Notes: generated by a model from the sequence alone, not told the origin. 64,000 bases of DNA from Segnochrobactrum spirostomi (GCF_009600605.1 NZ_VWNA01000001.1:2838501-2902500), one strand, 5' to 3'. Positions 45,132 through 53,944 are shown, counted from the first letter of the stretch. A program made the numbers and translations.

Positions 45132-46635
45132 CGAGGCCGCCGATTCCTCCGCGCCCGTCCTGGAGATGAAGTCGATCTCCAAGACCTTCGTGGCGGTTCG
45201 CGCGCTTCGCGACGTGTCGCTGTCCGTTCGCCGTGGCGAAATCCACGCGCTGATGGGCGAGAACGGCGCCGGCAAGTCGACGCTGATGAAGATCCTGTCG
45301 GGCGCCTATCAGGCCGACCCGGGCGGCGAGATCCGCATCGACGGCAAGCCGGTGACGATCGCCGGGCCGCTCGCCGCCAAGGCGCTCGGCATTGCCGTCA
45401 TCTATCAGGAGCTCTCGCTCTCCCCGAACCTGACGGTCGCCGAGAACATCTATCTCGGCCGCGAGCCGAAGCGTGGCGCCCTCGTCGATCGCGCCGCGAT
45501 GCAGGCCGGCTGCCAGGAGGTGCTGACCCGCCTCGGCGCCACCTTCAAGCCGCAGACGATCGTCGCCACCCTGTCGATCGCCGAGCGCCAGCTTGTCGAG
45601 ATCGCCCGCGCGCTCCACGCCGACGCCCGCATCCTGGTGATGGACGAGCCGACCACCACGCTCTCCTCGCGCGAGACCGACCGGCTGTTCGACCTCATCC
45701 GCAAGCTGCGCGCCGAAGGCCTCGCCATCATCTACATCTCCCACCGCATGGCGGAGATCTACGAGCTTGCCGACCGCTGCTCGGTGCTGCGCGACGGCGC
45801 CTATGTCGGCACCCTCAGCCGGGACGAGCTGTCCGCCGAGAGCCTCGTCAAGATGATGGTCGGCCGCGACCTGTCGGGCTTCTACACCAAGGACCACGAC
45901 GCCCATCCGCCCACCCATTCCGGCCGCGAGGTGCTCGCGGTCGAGCACATGTCGGACGGCAAGCGCGTCCACGATTGCAGCTTCGTGCTCTGCGAGGGCG
46001 AGGTGCTCGCCATCGCCGGCCTCGTCGGTTCGGGCCGCACCGAGCTTGCCCGCCTGATCTTCGGCGCCGACCGCCGTACCTCCGGCACCGTCCGCCTCGC
46101 CGGCCAGACGATCTCCATCCAGACGCCGGGCGACGCCATCGCCGCCGGCATCGTCTACCTGACCGAGGACCGCAAGGCGCAGGGCCTGCTCCTCGACATG
46201 ACCGTCTCCGAGAACATCAACCTGATGATCATCGGGCCGGATTCCCATGCCGGCTTCCTCGATCTCGGCAAGGCGCGCCAGCGCGCGCGGGATGCGATCC
46301 GCTCGCTCTCGATCCGCGTCGCCCACGAGAAGGTCACGGTCGGGTCGCTGTCGGGCGGCAACCAGCAGAAGGTGCTCCTGTCGCGCCTCCTCGAGATTCG
46401 CCCGAAGGTCCTGATCCTCGACGAGCCGACCCGCGGCGTGGACATCGGCGCCAAGTCCGAAATCTACAAGATCATCGACGGCCTCGTGAAAGAGGGCATC
46501 GGGGTGATCGTGATCTCGAGCGAGCTGCCCGAGGTCGTCGGTCTCGCCGACCGCGTGCTGGTCATGCGCGAGGGGGTGATCGAGGGGGAGGTCGGGGCCG
46601 CAGCGGCATCCCGGTCACGCAGGAAGCCATCATGA
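45115..46635 (+). CDS. Ribose-type sugar ABC transporter, double ATPase (3' end frameshifted)
   Basis: As read, a 506-residue RbsA/XylG-like protein. Domain 1 has GENGAGKST (about 48) and [15 protein letters not shown]. Domain 2 has the degenerate P-loop [10 protein letters not shown] (about 301), [15 protein letters not shown] and [11 protein letters not shown]. The last 15 or so residues ([12 protein letters not shown]) are foreign to the family. The -1 frame instead gives [14 protein letters not shown] and a stop at 46679, the normal RbsA ending. A single base is probably missing near 46595-46610. The start has GAGGAGG upstream. It powers the permease that follows. Confidence 0.9.
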   Translation: MSPRNDEAADSSAPVLEMKSISKTFVAVRALRDVSLSVRRGEIHALMGENGAGKSTLMKILSGAYQADPGGEIRIDGKPVTIAGPLAAKALGIAVIYQELSLSPNLTVAENIYLGREPKRGALVDRAAMQAGCQEVLTRLGATFKPQTIVATLSIAERQLVEIARALHADARILVMDEPTTTLSSRETDRLFDLIRKLRAEGLAIIYISHRMAEIYELADRCSVLRDGAYVGTLSRDELSAESLVKMMVGRDLSGFYTKDHDAHPPTHSGREVLAVEHMSDGKRVHDCSFVLCEGEVLAIAGLVGSGRTELARLIFGADRRTSGTVRLAGQTISIQTPGDAIAAGIVYLTEDRKAQGLLLDMTVSENINLMIIGPDSHAGFLDLGKARQRARDAIRSLSIRVAHEKVTVGSLSGGNQQKVLLSRLLEIRPKVLILDEPTRGVDIGAKSEIYKIIDGLVKEGIGVIVISSELPEVVGLADRVLVMREGVIEGEVGAAAASRSRRKPS

Positions 46636-46691
46636 ATTTCGCAACCGGCGTGCACCGCGCCGAAGCGGCAGCGGTCTGAACGGAGAGAGCG

Positions 46692-47693
46692 ATGAGCCAG
46701 ATTTCCACCGGCGCGGCGAGCGCCAAGTCGAGCGCGGACGAACGTCGCCGCCGCATGCACGCCCTGATCCGGACCGTCGGCATGCTGCCGATGCTGATCC
46801 TGATCTGCATCATTTTCGCCGCGCTGTCCGGCCGCTTCCTGACGCTGCAGAACCTCTCGATCGTCATGCAGCAGGCGGCGATCAACACCGTGCTCGCCTC
46901 GGGCATGACCTTCGTCATCCTGACCGGTGGTATCGACCTCTCGGTCGGCTCCATCCTCGCCGCCTCGGCGATGGTCGCGGTGATGGCCTCGCTCCTGCCC
47001 GACATCGGCTTGATCGGCATTCCGGCGGCGCTCGCGATCGGCCTCGTGTTCGGTCTCGCCAACGGCGCGCTGATCGCCTTCCTGCGGTTGCCGCCGTTCA
47101 TCGTCACGCTCGGCTCGCTCACCGCGGTGCGCGGCGTGGCCCGCCTGCTCGGTCAGGACACCACGGTGTTCAACCCGCAGCTTCCGTTCGCCTTCATCGG
47201 CAACGGCTCGCTGTTCGGCGTGCCGTGGCTCGTCGTCATCGCGCTCGCGGTCGTTTTCCTGTCGTGGATCATCCTACGACGCACCGTGCTCGGCGTGCAC
47301 ATCTACGCCGTCGGCGGCAATCCGGACGCCGCGCGCCTCTCCGGCATCAAAGTGTGGTGGGTGCTGCTCTTCGTCTACGGCATGTCGGGCCTGATGTCGG
47401 GCCTCGGCGGCGCCATGTCGGCGGCCCGCCTCTATGCCGCGAACGGCGTGCAGCTCGGCGTCTCCTACGAGCTCGACGCCATCGCCGCGGTCATCCTCGG
47501 CGGCACCTCGTTCGTCGGCGGCATCGGCTCGATCTGGGGCACGCTCATCGGCGCCCTCATCATCGCCGTGTTGTCGAACGGCCTGATCCTGACCGGCGTC
47601 CCGGACGTCTGGCAGTACATCATCAAGGGTCTGATCATCATCGGGGCCGTGGCGCTCGACCGCTACCGCCTGTCGGGCTCGGCCCGGACCTGA
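46692..47693 (+). CDS. Ribose-type sugar ABC transporter permease
   Basis: A 333-residue RbsC-like permease with about eight to ten membrane segments. Family blocks are MTFVILTGGIDLSVGSILA, LPPFIVTLGSLTAVRGVARL, IYAVGGNPDAARLSGI and GVSYELDAIAAVILGGTSFVGG. It forms the channel for the sugar delivered by the binding protein encoded next. A clear GGAGAGAG precedes its start, 12 bp after the repaired end of the ATPase gene. Confidence 0.93.
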   Translation: MSQISTGAASAKSSADERRRRMHALIRTVGMLPMLILICIIFAALSGRFLTLQNLSIVMQQAAINTVLASGMTFVILTGGIDLSVGSILAASAMVAVMASLLPDIGLIGIPAALAIGLVFGLANGALIAFLRLPPFIVTLGSLTAVRGVARLLGQDTTVFNPQLPFAFIGNGSLFGVPWLVVIALAVVFLSWIILRRTVLGVHIYAVGGNPDAARLSGIKVWWVLLFVYGMSGLMSGLGGAMSAARLYAANGVQLGVSYELDAIAAVILGGTSFVGGIGSIWGTLIGALIIAVLSNGLILTGVPDVWQYIIKGLIIIGAVALDRYRLSGSART

Positions 47694-47772
47694 CCCTCAC
47701 CCCTTTTCTACCGGCGTGCGCGGAATTCTGGTCGCCGTGCGCGCTCCCATAACGACCAGGGAGGAAGTCGAC

Positions 47773-48702
47773 ATGCTGAAGAAGATGCTCCTCGCCGGCG
47801 CCGCCATCGCCCTCACCCTCGGCGGCGCTCAGGCGAAGGACCTCAACAAGATCGGGATCTCGCTGGGCTCGCTCGGCAACCCGTTCTTCATCGCGCTCGC
47901 CAACGGTGCCACCGCCGAAGCCAAGAAGATCAACCCGAACGTCGAAGTGACGACGGTCGGCTACGATTACGACCTCGGCAAGCAGTTCACCCAGATCGAC
48001 AACTTCATCGCCGCCGGCGTTGACCTCATCCTCCTGAACCCGGGCGATCCGAACGCCATCGAGCCGGCGATCAAGAAGGCCCAGGCGGCCGGCATCCCGG
48101 TCGTCGCCGTCGACACCGCCGCCAAGGGCGCCGACGCGACCGTGACGACGAACAACATCCAGGCCGGTGCCATCGCCTGCCAGTTCATCGTCGACAAGCT
48201 CGGCGGCAAGGGCAACGTCATCATCGAGAACGGCCCGCAGGTGTCGTCGGTGATCGACCGCGTGAAGGGCTGCCAGGAGACCTTCGCCAAGTCGCCGGAC
48301 ATCAAGGTTCTGTCGTCGGACCAGGACGGCAAGGGCTCGCGTGACGGCGGTCTGGCGGTCGCCCAGTCGCTGCTGACCCGCTTCGACGACGTGAAGGCGA
48401 TCTTCGCCATCAACGATCCGCAGGCGATCGGCACCGACCTCGCCGCCAAGCAGCTCGGCCGCACCGGCATCATCATCACCTCGGTTGACGGCGCGCCGGA
48501 CATCGAGGCGGCCCTCAAGGGCGACACGATGATCCAGGCCTCCGCGAGCCAGGACCCTTACGTGATGGCCCAGAAGGCCGTGGAGATCGGGAACGAGATC
48601 CTCCAGGGCAAGAAGCCGGCCGAGTCGATCCTGCTCATGGATTCGAAGCTCGTGACCCGCGACAACGTCAACGACTACAAGGGCTGGACCTCGCCGCGCT
48701 GA
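47773..48702 (+). CDS. Ribose-type sugar-binding periplasmic protein
   Basis: A 309-residue substrate-binding protein. A 22-residue signal peptide (MLKKMLLAGAAIALTLGGAQA) precedes the RbsB/type I periplasmic fold: ISLGSLGNPFFIALANGA, GVDLILLNPGDPNAIEPAIKKA, VVAVDTAAKGADATV and AIFAINDPQAIGTDLAA. It captures a pentose or deoxyhexose for the upstream permease. AGGGAGGAAG gives a strong ribosome site, as usual for the most abundant component. A UUCG-loop terminator follows. Confidence 0.93.
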   Translation: MLKKMLLAGAAIALTLGGAQAKDLNKIGISLGSLGNPFFIALANGATAEAKKINPNVEVTTVGYDYDLGKQFTQIDNFIAAGVDLILLNPGDPNAIEPAIKKAQAAGIPVVAVDTAAKGADATVTTNNIQAGAIACQFIVDKLGGKGNVIIENGPQVSSVIDRVKGCQETFAKSPDIKVLSSDQDGKGSRDGGLAVAQSLLTRFDDVKAIFAINDPQAIGTDLAAKQLGRTGIIITSVDGAPDIEAALKGDTMIQASASQDPYVMAQKAVEIGNEILQGKKPAESILLMDSKLVTRDNVNDYKGWTSPR

Positions 48703-48732
48703 GCCGCGACGAGCCTCGCCTATCGCGATCTC

Positions 48733-48754
48733 GCGCCGCCCTTCGGGGCGGCGC
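48733..48754 (+). terminator. Terminator with TTCG tetraloop
   Basis: Perfect 9-bp arms GCGCCGCCC and GGGCGGCGC around TTCG, followed by TTGTCGTTT. It closes the ROK/ABC operon. Confidence 0.8.
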
Positions 48755-48841
48755 TTGTCGTTTGGGGGAGCCTTTCGCTCCGTTCAAAGCCATCTGATCG
48801 TCCACGCGCCGGCGCTGGCAGGCCGCGCGGCGCGGGTCTAT

Positions 48842-48917
48842 ATCCTGGCGCCAAGCCCCGATCCTGGTGCCAAGTCTCGATCCTGGCGCCAAGTCCCGAT
48901 CCTGGCGCCAAGTCCCG
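48842..48917. repeat. Four tandem 19-bp repeats with palindromic core
   Basis: Units begin at 48842, 48861, 48880 and 48899, consensus ATCCTGGCGCCAAGTCCCG. Each contains the palindrome TGGCGCCA, altered to TGGTGCCA in unit 2. The array ends 28 bp before the aldo/keto reductase start. It may be a cooperative operator. Confidence 0.9.
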
Positions 48918-48945
48918 CCTTCAGCCTTTCACCGGAGTCCTTCCC

Positions 48946-49893
48946 ATGCAGAAGCGCAAGCTCGGCCGGTCCGGCCTCGAAATCGCGCCGCTCGTGTTCG
49001 GCGGCAACGTCATCGGCTGGACGGCCGACGAGGCGACCTCGTTCTCCCTGCTCGACGCCTTCGTCGATGCCGGCTTCGACATGATCGACACGGCGGACGT
49101 CTATTCGCGCTGGGCGCCGGGCCATGTCGGCGGCGAATCCGAGACGGTGATCGGCAAGTGGCTCAAGGCGCGTGGCCGGCGCGACCGGGTGCTGATCGCG
49201 ACCAAGGTCGGCTCCGACATGGGCGAAGCGGGCAAGGGGCTCTCGGCGAAGCACATCGCCTCCGCCGTCGAGGCGTCGCTGAAGCGGCTCCAGACGGATT
49301 ATATCGACCTCTACCAGACCCATTGGGACGATCCGGAGACCCCGATCGAGGAGACGCTCGGCGCCTATCAGCGCCTCGTCGAGGCGGGCAAGGTCAGGGC
49401 GATCGGCACCTCGAACTTCACGCCCGAGCGGCTCAAGGCCTCGCTGGAGATTTCCGCCGCGAAGGGCTGGCCGCGCTACGAGACGCTCCAGCCCGAATAC
49501 AACCTCTATGACCGCGAAGGCTTCGAAGCGGGCCTGCGCGATGTCGCGATCGCCGAGGACATCGGCGTCATCACCTATTTCTCGCTCGCCTCGGGCTTCC
49601 TCACCGGCAAGTACCGGAGCGAGGCGGATTTCGCCAAGAGCGTGCGCGGCGAGGACATGGGCAAATATCTGAACCCGCGCGGCCTACGCATCCTCGCGGC
49701 GCTCGACGCCGCGGCGGCCGAGCACGGCGCGACGCCGACCGAGATCGCGCTCGCCTGGGTGATGGCGCAGCCCGGCGTGACGGCGCCGATCGCAAGCGCG
49801 ACCTCGCTCGCCCAGTTCGCCGCTCTCGCCAAGTCGGCGCGACTGAGCCTGTCGACCGAGACGATCGCCGCGCTCACCGAAGCGAGCGCCTGA
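48946..49893 (+). CDS. Aldo/keto reductase
   Basis: A 315-residue TIM-barrel oxidoreductase. The catalytic tetrad is visible: Asp and Tyr in DTADVYSRW, Lys in IATKVGSDMG and His in LYQTHWDDPE. The NADP-binding end includes GVTAPIASATSLAQF. It follows a sugar ABC operon and precedes an FAH-family hydrolase, so it may oxidise the imported sugar as a sugar 1-dehydrogenase of the AKR class. That role is inference. Four 19-bp repeats lie directly upstream. Confidence 0.9.
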   Translation: MQKRKLGRSGLEIAPLVFGGNVIGWTADEATSFSLLDAFVDAGFDMIDTADVYSRWAPGHVGGESETVIGKWLKARGRRDRVLIATKVGSDMGEAGKGLSAKHIASAVEASLKRLQTDYIDLYQTHWDDPETPIEETLGAYQRLVEAGKVRAIGTSNFTPERLKASLEISAAKGWPRYETLQPEYNLYDREGFEAGLRDVAIAEDIGVITYFSLASGFLTGKYRSEADFAKSVRGEDMGKYLNPRGLRILAALDAAAAEHGATPTEIALAWVMAQPGVTAPIASATSLAQFAALAKSARLSLSTETIAALTEASA

Positions 49894-50095
49894 GCCTTCG
49901 AGAGGTGTCGGGGGGGCGATTGTTGCCCGCCCGTGAAGACTTCTTTTATCGGCAGGGTGTGATTCCCCTCTGGCCGCGGTTGGGGGTCGCGGACTATGGT
50001 GCTGCCCGCCGTCCGCGCCGCGCGAGCGGCCCCGAGGAGGGACCGGACGCCGCCGCGCCGCACCCTCACGCTCCGACATCCAGGGAAGACGTCCG

Positions 50096-50938
50096 ATGAA
50101 GCTCCTCCGCTATGGCCCGGCCGGTCAGGAACGCCCCGGCATCCTCGATTCCGAAGGCCGGATCCGCGATCTCTCCGCCCACGTCACCGACATCGCGGGG
50201 ACCGTGCTGAGCGACGAAGGGCTCGCCCGCCTCGCCGCCATCGATCCGGCCTCGCTGCCGCTGGTCGAGGGCACGCCGCGTTACGGCGCCTGCGTCGCCG
50301 GCACCGGCAAGTTCATCTGCATCGGCCTCAATTATTCCGACCACGCGGCCGAGACCGGCGCCACGGTGCCGCCCGAGCCGATCATCTTCATGAAGGCGAC
50401 CTCGGCGATCGTCGGCCCGAACGACAACATCGAGATCCCGCGCAATTCGCTGAAGACGGATTGGGAGGTCGAACTCGGCGTCGTCATCGGCAAGCACGCG
50501 AAATATGTGAGCGAGGCCGATGCCCTCGACCACGTCGCCGGCTATGCCGTCATCAACGACGTCTCCGAGCGCGCCTTCCAGACCGAGCGGCACGGCCAGT
50601 GGACCAAGGGCAAGTCCGCCGACACCTTCGGCCCGACCGGCCCGTGGCTCGTCACCCGCGACGAGGTCGCCGACCCGCAGAACCTCAAGCTCTGGCTCGA
50701 GGTCAACGGCAAGCGCGTCCAGGACGGCACCACCGCGACGATGGTCTACGGCGTGCGCTATCTCGTGTCCTATCTCTCGCAGTTCATGTCGCTGCATCCC
50801 GGCGACATCATCTCGACCGGCACCCCGCCGGGCGTCGGCATGGGCATGAAGCCGCCGACCTACCTCAAGGCCGGCGACACCATCCGCCTCGGCATTGAGG
50901 GTCTCGGCGAGCAGAACCAGACCGTCGTCCAGGGCTGA
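50096..50938 (+). CDS. Fumarylacetoacetate hydrolase family protein
   Basis: A 280-residue FAH-fold enzyme. Metal ligands are in DWEVELGVVIGK (two Glu) and the downstream NDVSERAFQ Asp/Glu block; IGLNYSDHAAE carries the catalytic His region. DIISTGTPPGVGMGM near the C-terminus is typical of the ureidoglycolate lyase / 2,4-diketo-3-deoxy-L-fuconate hydrolase branch. Near sugar uptake and an aldo/keto reductase, a diketo-deoxy-sugar-acid hydrolase in a non-phosphorylative pathway is the better guess. A strong terminator follows. Confidence 0.85.
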   Translation: MKLLRYGPAGQERPGILDSEGRIRDLSAHVTDIAGTVLSDEGLARLAAIDPASLPLVEGTPRYGACVAGTGKFICIGLNYSDHAAETGATVPPEPIIFMKATSAIVGPNDNIEIPRNSLKTDWEVELGVVIGKHAKYVSEADALDHVAGYAVINDVSERAFQTERHGQWTKGKSADTFGPTGPWLVTRDEVADPQNLKLWLEVNGKRVQDGTTATMVYGVRYLVSYLSQFMSLHPGDIISTGTPPGVGMGMKPPTYLKAGDTIRLGIEGLGEQNQTVVQG

Positions 50939-50991
50939 GGCCTTGGCGAACCGGACACCGGCGCGCCAGCGGGCGCGCCGCACTCTTCCCG

Positions 50992-51019
50992 AAAGCCGGC
51001 GGATCGTCCCGCCGGCTTT
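50992..51019. terminator. Strong hairpin terminator after FAH gene
   Basis: Arms AAAGCCGGCGG and CCGCCGGCTTT (11 bp) with a 6-nt loop, followed by CTTCGTTT. It lies between convergent genes and may act both ways. Confidence 0.85.
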
Positions 51020-51049
51020 CTTCGTTTGCGGCGCTTCAAAGACGGAAAA

Positions 51050-51691
51050 TCAGACATCGCCGGCGGGTGGGTCGCCGTCTTCGCCCGGCTTGGTGCCGAC
51101 GATGAGGTCGGCGAACAGGCGCACGACATTGTCGCCGCTGGCGCCGCCGTTCGTCGGCGGGGTGACGTCGTCGTTCGAGACCGCGCCGTTCGCCTCCAGC
51201 ACCGCGTATCCATGCACCATCGACCAGGCCGCGAGGGCCCGCTCGGACGCCTGGCTCTGTGGCACCGCGCGTGCGACCGCCTGCTTCAGCACCTCGTAGC
51301 TGCCCTTCGAGGCCTCGAACGCGGAGGGGTGCTCGCGCAGCCTGACGACGTCGTGGGAGAACATGAGCTGGAACAGTGCGGGGCTCTCCCGCGCGAAGCG
51401 AAGGTAGACTTCGCCGGTCTTCGCCAGCAGCTCACGGGGGTCGTTGGTGCCGGCGACCGCGAGGAGTTCCTGGGTCAGCCGCTCGAAGCCCTGTTTGGCG
51501 AGCTCGGCGAGCAAGTCCGCCTTTCCCTCGAAATGATTGTAGGGTGCCTGCCGCGACAGCCCCGCCGTCTCGGCGATGGCGCGCAGCGACAAGGCCGAAA
51601 TCTGCCCGTTGTTCAACAGCCGCTCCGCCGCAGCGAGAAGGGCGCTGCGGGCATTGCCGTGATGATAGGGAGCGGTCGGCACCTCGGGCAT
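51050..51691 (-). CDS. TetR-family repressor
   Basis: A 213-residue regulator. The helix-turn-helix is ALSLRAIAETAGLSRQAPYNHF (about 33-54), followed by the stabilising FEGKADLLAEL helix. A ligand domain with LFQLMFSHDVVRL and WSMVHGYAVLE belongs to the TetR_C_13/WHG group. It is divergent from the GST gene, and two near-identical palindromes (51714-51726, 51740-51752) lie in the shared promoter region, so it probably represses both genes. Confidence 0.9.
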   Translation of the reverse strand: MPEVPTAPYHHGNARSALLAAAERLLNNGQISALSLRAIAETAGLSRQAPYNHFEGKADLLAELAKQGFERLTQELLAVAGTNDPRELLAKTGEVYLRFARESPALFQLMFSHDVVRLREHPSAFEASKGSYEVLKQAVARAVPQSQASERALAAWSMVHGYAVLEANGAVSNDDVTPPTNGGASGDNVVRLFADLIVGTKPGEDGDPPAGDV

Positions 51692-51713
51692 GAAGTTGCC
51701 TTAATTCAAAATG

Positions 51714-51752
51714 TTGACGCTGTCACGATCCTGTATATGTTGACGCCGTCAA
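51714..51752. promoter_or_regulatory. Paired TetR operators
   Basis: Two copies of a 13-bp palindrome, TTGACGCTGTCAC (51714-51726) and TTGACGCCGTCAA (51740-51752), have centres 26 bp apart with TATATG between them. Half-sites TTGAC/GTCAA fit a TetR dimer; the AT-rich centre probably holds a -10 element. Confidence 0.65.
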
Positions 51753-51802
51753 TATCGCCCGGGCTGACCGCGCGGCCCATTGACGATCGGCCGAGGCTCT
51801 CC

Positions 51803-52420
51803 ATGATCCGGGTTCACCACCTCAACGAGTCCCGCTCGCAGCGGATCCTATGGCTGTTCGAGGAACTCGGCCTCGAATATGAGGTTGTCGGCTATCGGCG
51901 CAATCCCAAGACCTATCGGGCGCCGGCCGCGCTGCGGCGGCTGCATCCCCTCGGCAAGGCGCCGATCGTCGAGCAGGACGGCGAGGTTCTGGCGGAGACG
52001 GGGGCCATCATCGAGGCGTTCGTGGAGCGCCACGGCCCGCAGCTCGCCCCGGCGACCGCCTACCGCACCTATCGCTATTGGATGCACTATGCCGAGGGGT
52101 CGCTGATGCCGCAGCTTCTCCTCAAGCTTGTCGTGGACAAGCTCGGGCCGCTCGGCTGGCCGTTGCGGCGCATGATGCGCGAACAACTTGATCTCCACCT
52201 CGACTTCATCGAGGGGGAGATCGGCAAGCGGGTGTGGCTGACGGGAGACCATTTCTCCGCCGCCGACATCATGATGAGCTTTCCGCTCGAGATCGCGATG
52301 AGGCGCGCCGGGCCCGGGCCGTCCCGTCCCAACATCGCCCGGCTCGTCGCGGCGATGCAGGCGCGGCCGGCTTATCAACGCGCCATGGTGCGCGGCGGCG
52401 ACGCCCTCGCCGCCGTTTGA
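51803..52420 (+). CDS. Glutathione S-transferase
   Basis: A 205-residue GST. The thioredoxin-like N-domain has the active-site Ser/Arg region NESRSQRILWLFEELGL and the glutathione-binding HPLGKAPIVEQDGEVLAETGAI block with the cis-Pro and Glu-Thr pair. The C-domain is helical with FSAADIMMSFPLE. It conjugates glutathione to electrophiles. It is under apparent control of the divergent TetR regulator. The frame is open upstream, but MIRVHHLN is the natural start. Confidence 0.92.
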   Translation: MIRVHHLNESRSQRILWLFEELGLEYEVVGYRRNPKTYRAPAALRRLHPLGKAPIVEQDGEVLAETGAIIEAFVERHGPQLAPATAYRTYRYWMHYAEGSLMPQLLLKLVVDKLGPLGWPLRRMMREQLDLHLDFIEGEIGKRVWLTGDHFSAADIMMSFPLEIAMRRAGPGPSRPNIARLVAAMQARPAYQRAMVRGGDALAAV

Positions 52421-52446
52421 GCGGGGGGCGGGCTCGAGCCCCCCGC
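52421..52446. terminator. Hairpin between convergent GST and VOC genes
   Basis: Arms GCGGGGGGC and GCCCCCCGC (9 bp) with an 8-nt loop fill the 31-bp gap between the two stops. Confidence 0.65.
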
Positions 52447-52451
52447 CATCG

Positions 52452-52880
52452 TCACTTCGCGAAGATCTGCGACATGTCGGCGAAGGCCTTGAACTCGAGC
52501 GCGTTGCCGGCCGGGTCGAGGAAGAACATGGTCGCCTGCTCGCCGACCTCGCCCTTGAAGCGGATATAGGGCTCGATCACGAAGGAGATGCCGGCGGCCC
52601 TGACCCGTTCGGCGAGCGCTTCCCAATCGGGCATCGTCAGCACCACGCCGAAATGCGGCACCGGCACGTCGTGGCCGTCGACCGGGTTGTGATGCGCGCC
52701 CTCATCGCCCGGCGCCTTCGGCTTGTAATGGGCGACGATCTGGTGGCCGAACAGGTCGAAATCGATCCAGGTGTCGGCGCTGCGCCCCTCTGGGCAGCCG
52801 AGCACGGTGCCGTAGAAGTGGCGCGCCGCGACGAGGTCGTCGACCGGAAAGGCGATGTGGAACGGGGTGAGGGCGGTCAT
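52452..52880 (-). CDS. VOC-family (glyoxalase-like) protein
   Basis: A 142-residue two-module VOC protein. Metal-ligand candidates are His in [10 protein letters not shown] (residue 7), His in PVPHFGVVL and Glu in GNALEFKAF, the usual places of dioxygenase/glyoxalase ligands. [12 protein letters not shown] and FFLDPAGN are family marks. It resembles the conserved glyoxalase/bleomycin-resistance-like group of unknown substrate. It diverges from a LysR regulator that probably controls it. Confidence 0.85.
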   Translation of the reverse strand: MTALTPFHIAFPVDDLVAARHFYGTVLGCPEGRSADTWIDFDLFGHQIVAHYKPKAPGDEGAHHNPVDGHDVPVPHFGVVLTMPDWEALAERVRAAGISFVIEPYIRFKGEVGEQATMFFLDPAGNALEFKAFADMSQIFAK

Positions 52881-53006
52881 CGGTTGAGCCTCCGGGCTGG
52901 GCGGCGACGCCACGGCCGCAGCGGGAGCAGCGGCCGGCGAACGCAGGAACGATGCGCCCGATGGAACCGGCACGGCGCCGGCTTGACAAGCGATATCTCC
53001 GCCGCG

Positions 53007-53029
53007 TTCCATGAGCTTATCTCATGGAA
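53007..53029. promoter_or_regulatory. Palindrome, candidate LysR operator
   Basis: Perfect 9-bp arms TTCCATGAG and CTCATGGAA with a 5-bp centre lie between the divergent VOC and LysR genes, 22 bp from the LysR start. LysR proteins bind such dyads to control the divergent gene and themselves. Confidence 0.6.
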
Positions 53030-53050
53030 TGAGCGAGCGGGGTCCCGACC

Positions 53051-53938
53051 GTGGCGGATGTGCGCGCGCCCTCCCTGAATGCCGTGCGGGCGTTCGTCCA
53101 TGCCGGGCGGCGGCTCAGCATCTCGGCCGCCGCGCGCGAGCTCAACGTCACCCAAGGGGCGGTGAGCCGGCTGGTCCAGGCGCTCGAGGACGATCTCGGG
53201 GTGCCGCTCCTTGTCCGCGCCGGCCGCGGCGTCGCCTTCACCCCGGAGGGCGAGGCCTATCATCGCCAGGTCTCGCCGGCCTTGGAGCAGATCGAGGCGG
53301 CGAGCCGGTTCGTCCATCACGCCGGTCGGTCCGGACTGCTCTCGATCAGCGCGATGCCGACCTTCGCCATGCGCTGGCTGGTGCCGCGGCTCGCCGCCTT
53401 TCGCGACACCCATCCCGAAATTCTCGTTGCCGTGACGAGCGGCGACGGTCCGGTCGATTTCGTCGCCGAGCGCGCCGATCTCGCGATCCGCTACGGGACC
53501 CCGCCGTTCGGTGGTGCCGCCTTCGAAAAACTCATGGATGAGGAGGTCGGGGTGGTGAGCGCTCCGGCCCTCGCCGGGCCCGCCATCCGGGGCCCGGCCG
53601 ATCTGCCCCGCGAGCGGCTTCTGCGTCATGCCACCCGCCCGGGCGCGTGGGCGGCGTTCTTCGCGGCCCATGGCGCCGCTGCGCCGGAACCGGCGCAGAC
53701 CGCGTCGTTCGAGCACTTCTTCATGCTCGCCGAGGCGGCCGCGGCCGGCATGGGCTACGCCCTCGTACCGCTGTTCCTCGTCGGCGACGAGCTCGCCCGC
53801 GGCCGTCTCGTCCAGGCGATCCCGCAGACCCACCGGCCCGCCGGCGGCTATTATCTGATCGTGCGCCCCGGCACCGAGCGTCTTGCGCGTGTCGGCGTCT
53901 TCACCGCCTGGCTGCGCCGCGAGGCCGCTGCCGGCTGA
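53051..53938 (+). CDS. LysR-family regulator (GcvA-like)
   Basis: A 295-residue LTTR. The N-terminal winged helix is NAVRAFVHAGRRLSISAAARELN and VTQGAVSRLVQALEDDLG; the effector domain shows MPTFAMRWLVPRLAAFRDTHP and DLAIRYGTPP, typical of the GcvA/AmpR branch. It starts with GTG. It is divergent from the VOC gene with a 23-bp palindrome between them, suggesting mutual control. It converges on the GlxA-type regulator with almost no gap. Confidence 0.9.
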   Translation: MADVRAPSLNAVRAFVHAGRRLSISAAARELNVTQGAVSRLVQALEDDLGVPLLVRAGRGVAFTPEGEAYHRQVSPALEQIEAASRFVHHAGRSGLLSISAMPTFAMRWLVPRLAAFRDTHPEILVAVTSGDGPVDFVAERADLAIRYGTPPFGGAAFEKLMDEEVGVVSAPALAGPAIRGPADLPRERLLRHATRPGAWAAFFAAHGAAAPEPAQTASFEHFFMLAEAAAAGMGYALVPLFLVGDELARGRLVQAIPQTHRPAGGYYLIVRPGTERLARVGVFTAWLRREAAAG

Positions 53939-53944
53939 CGCGCG

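Noticed and set aside
48842-48917. Possible CRISPR array
   Set aside because: The units are contiguous with no unique spacers and there are no cas genes; it is a tandem repeat.
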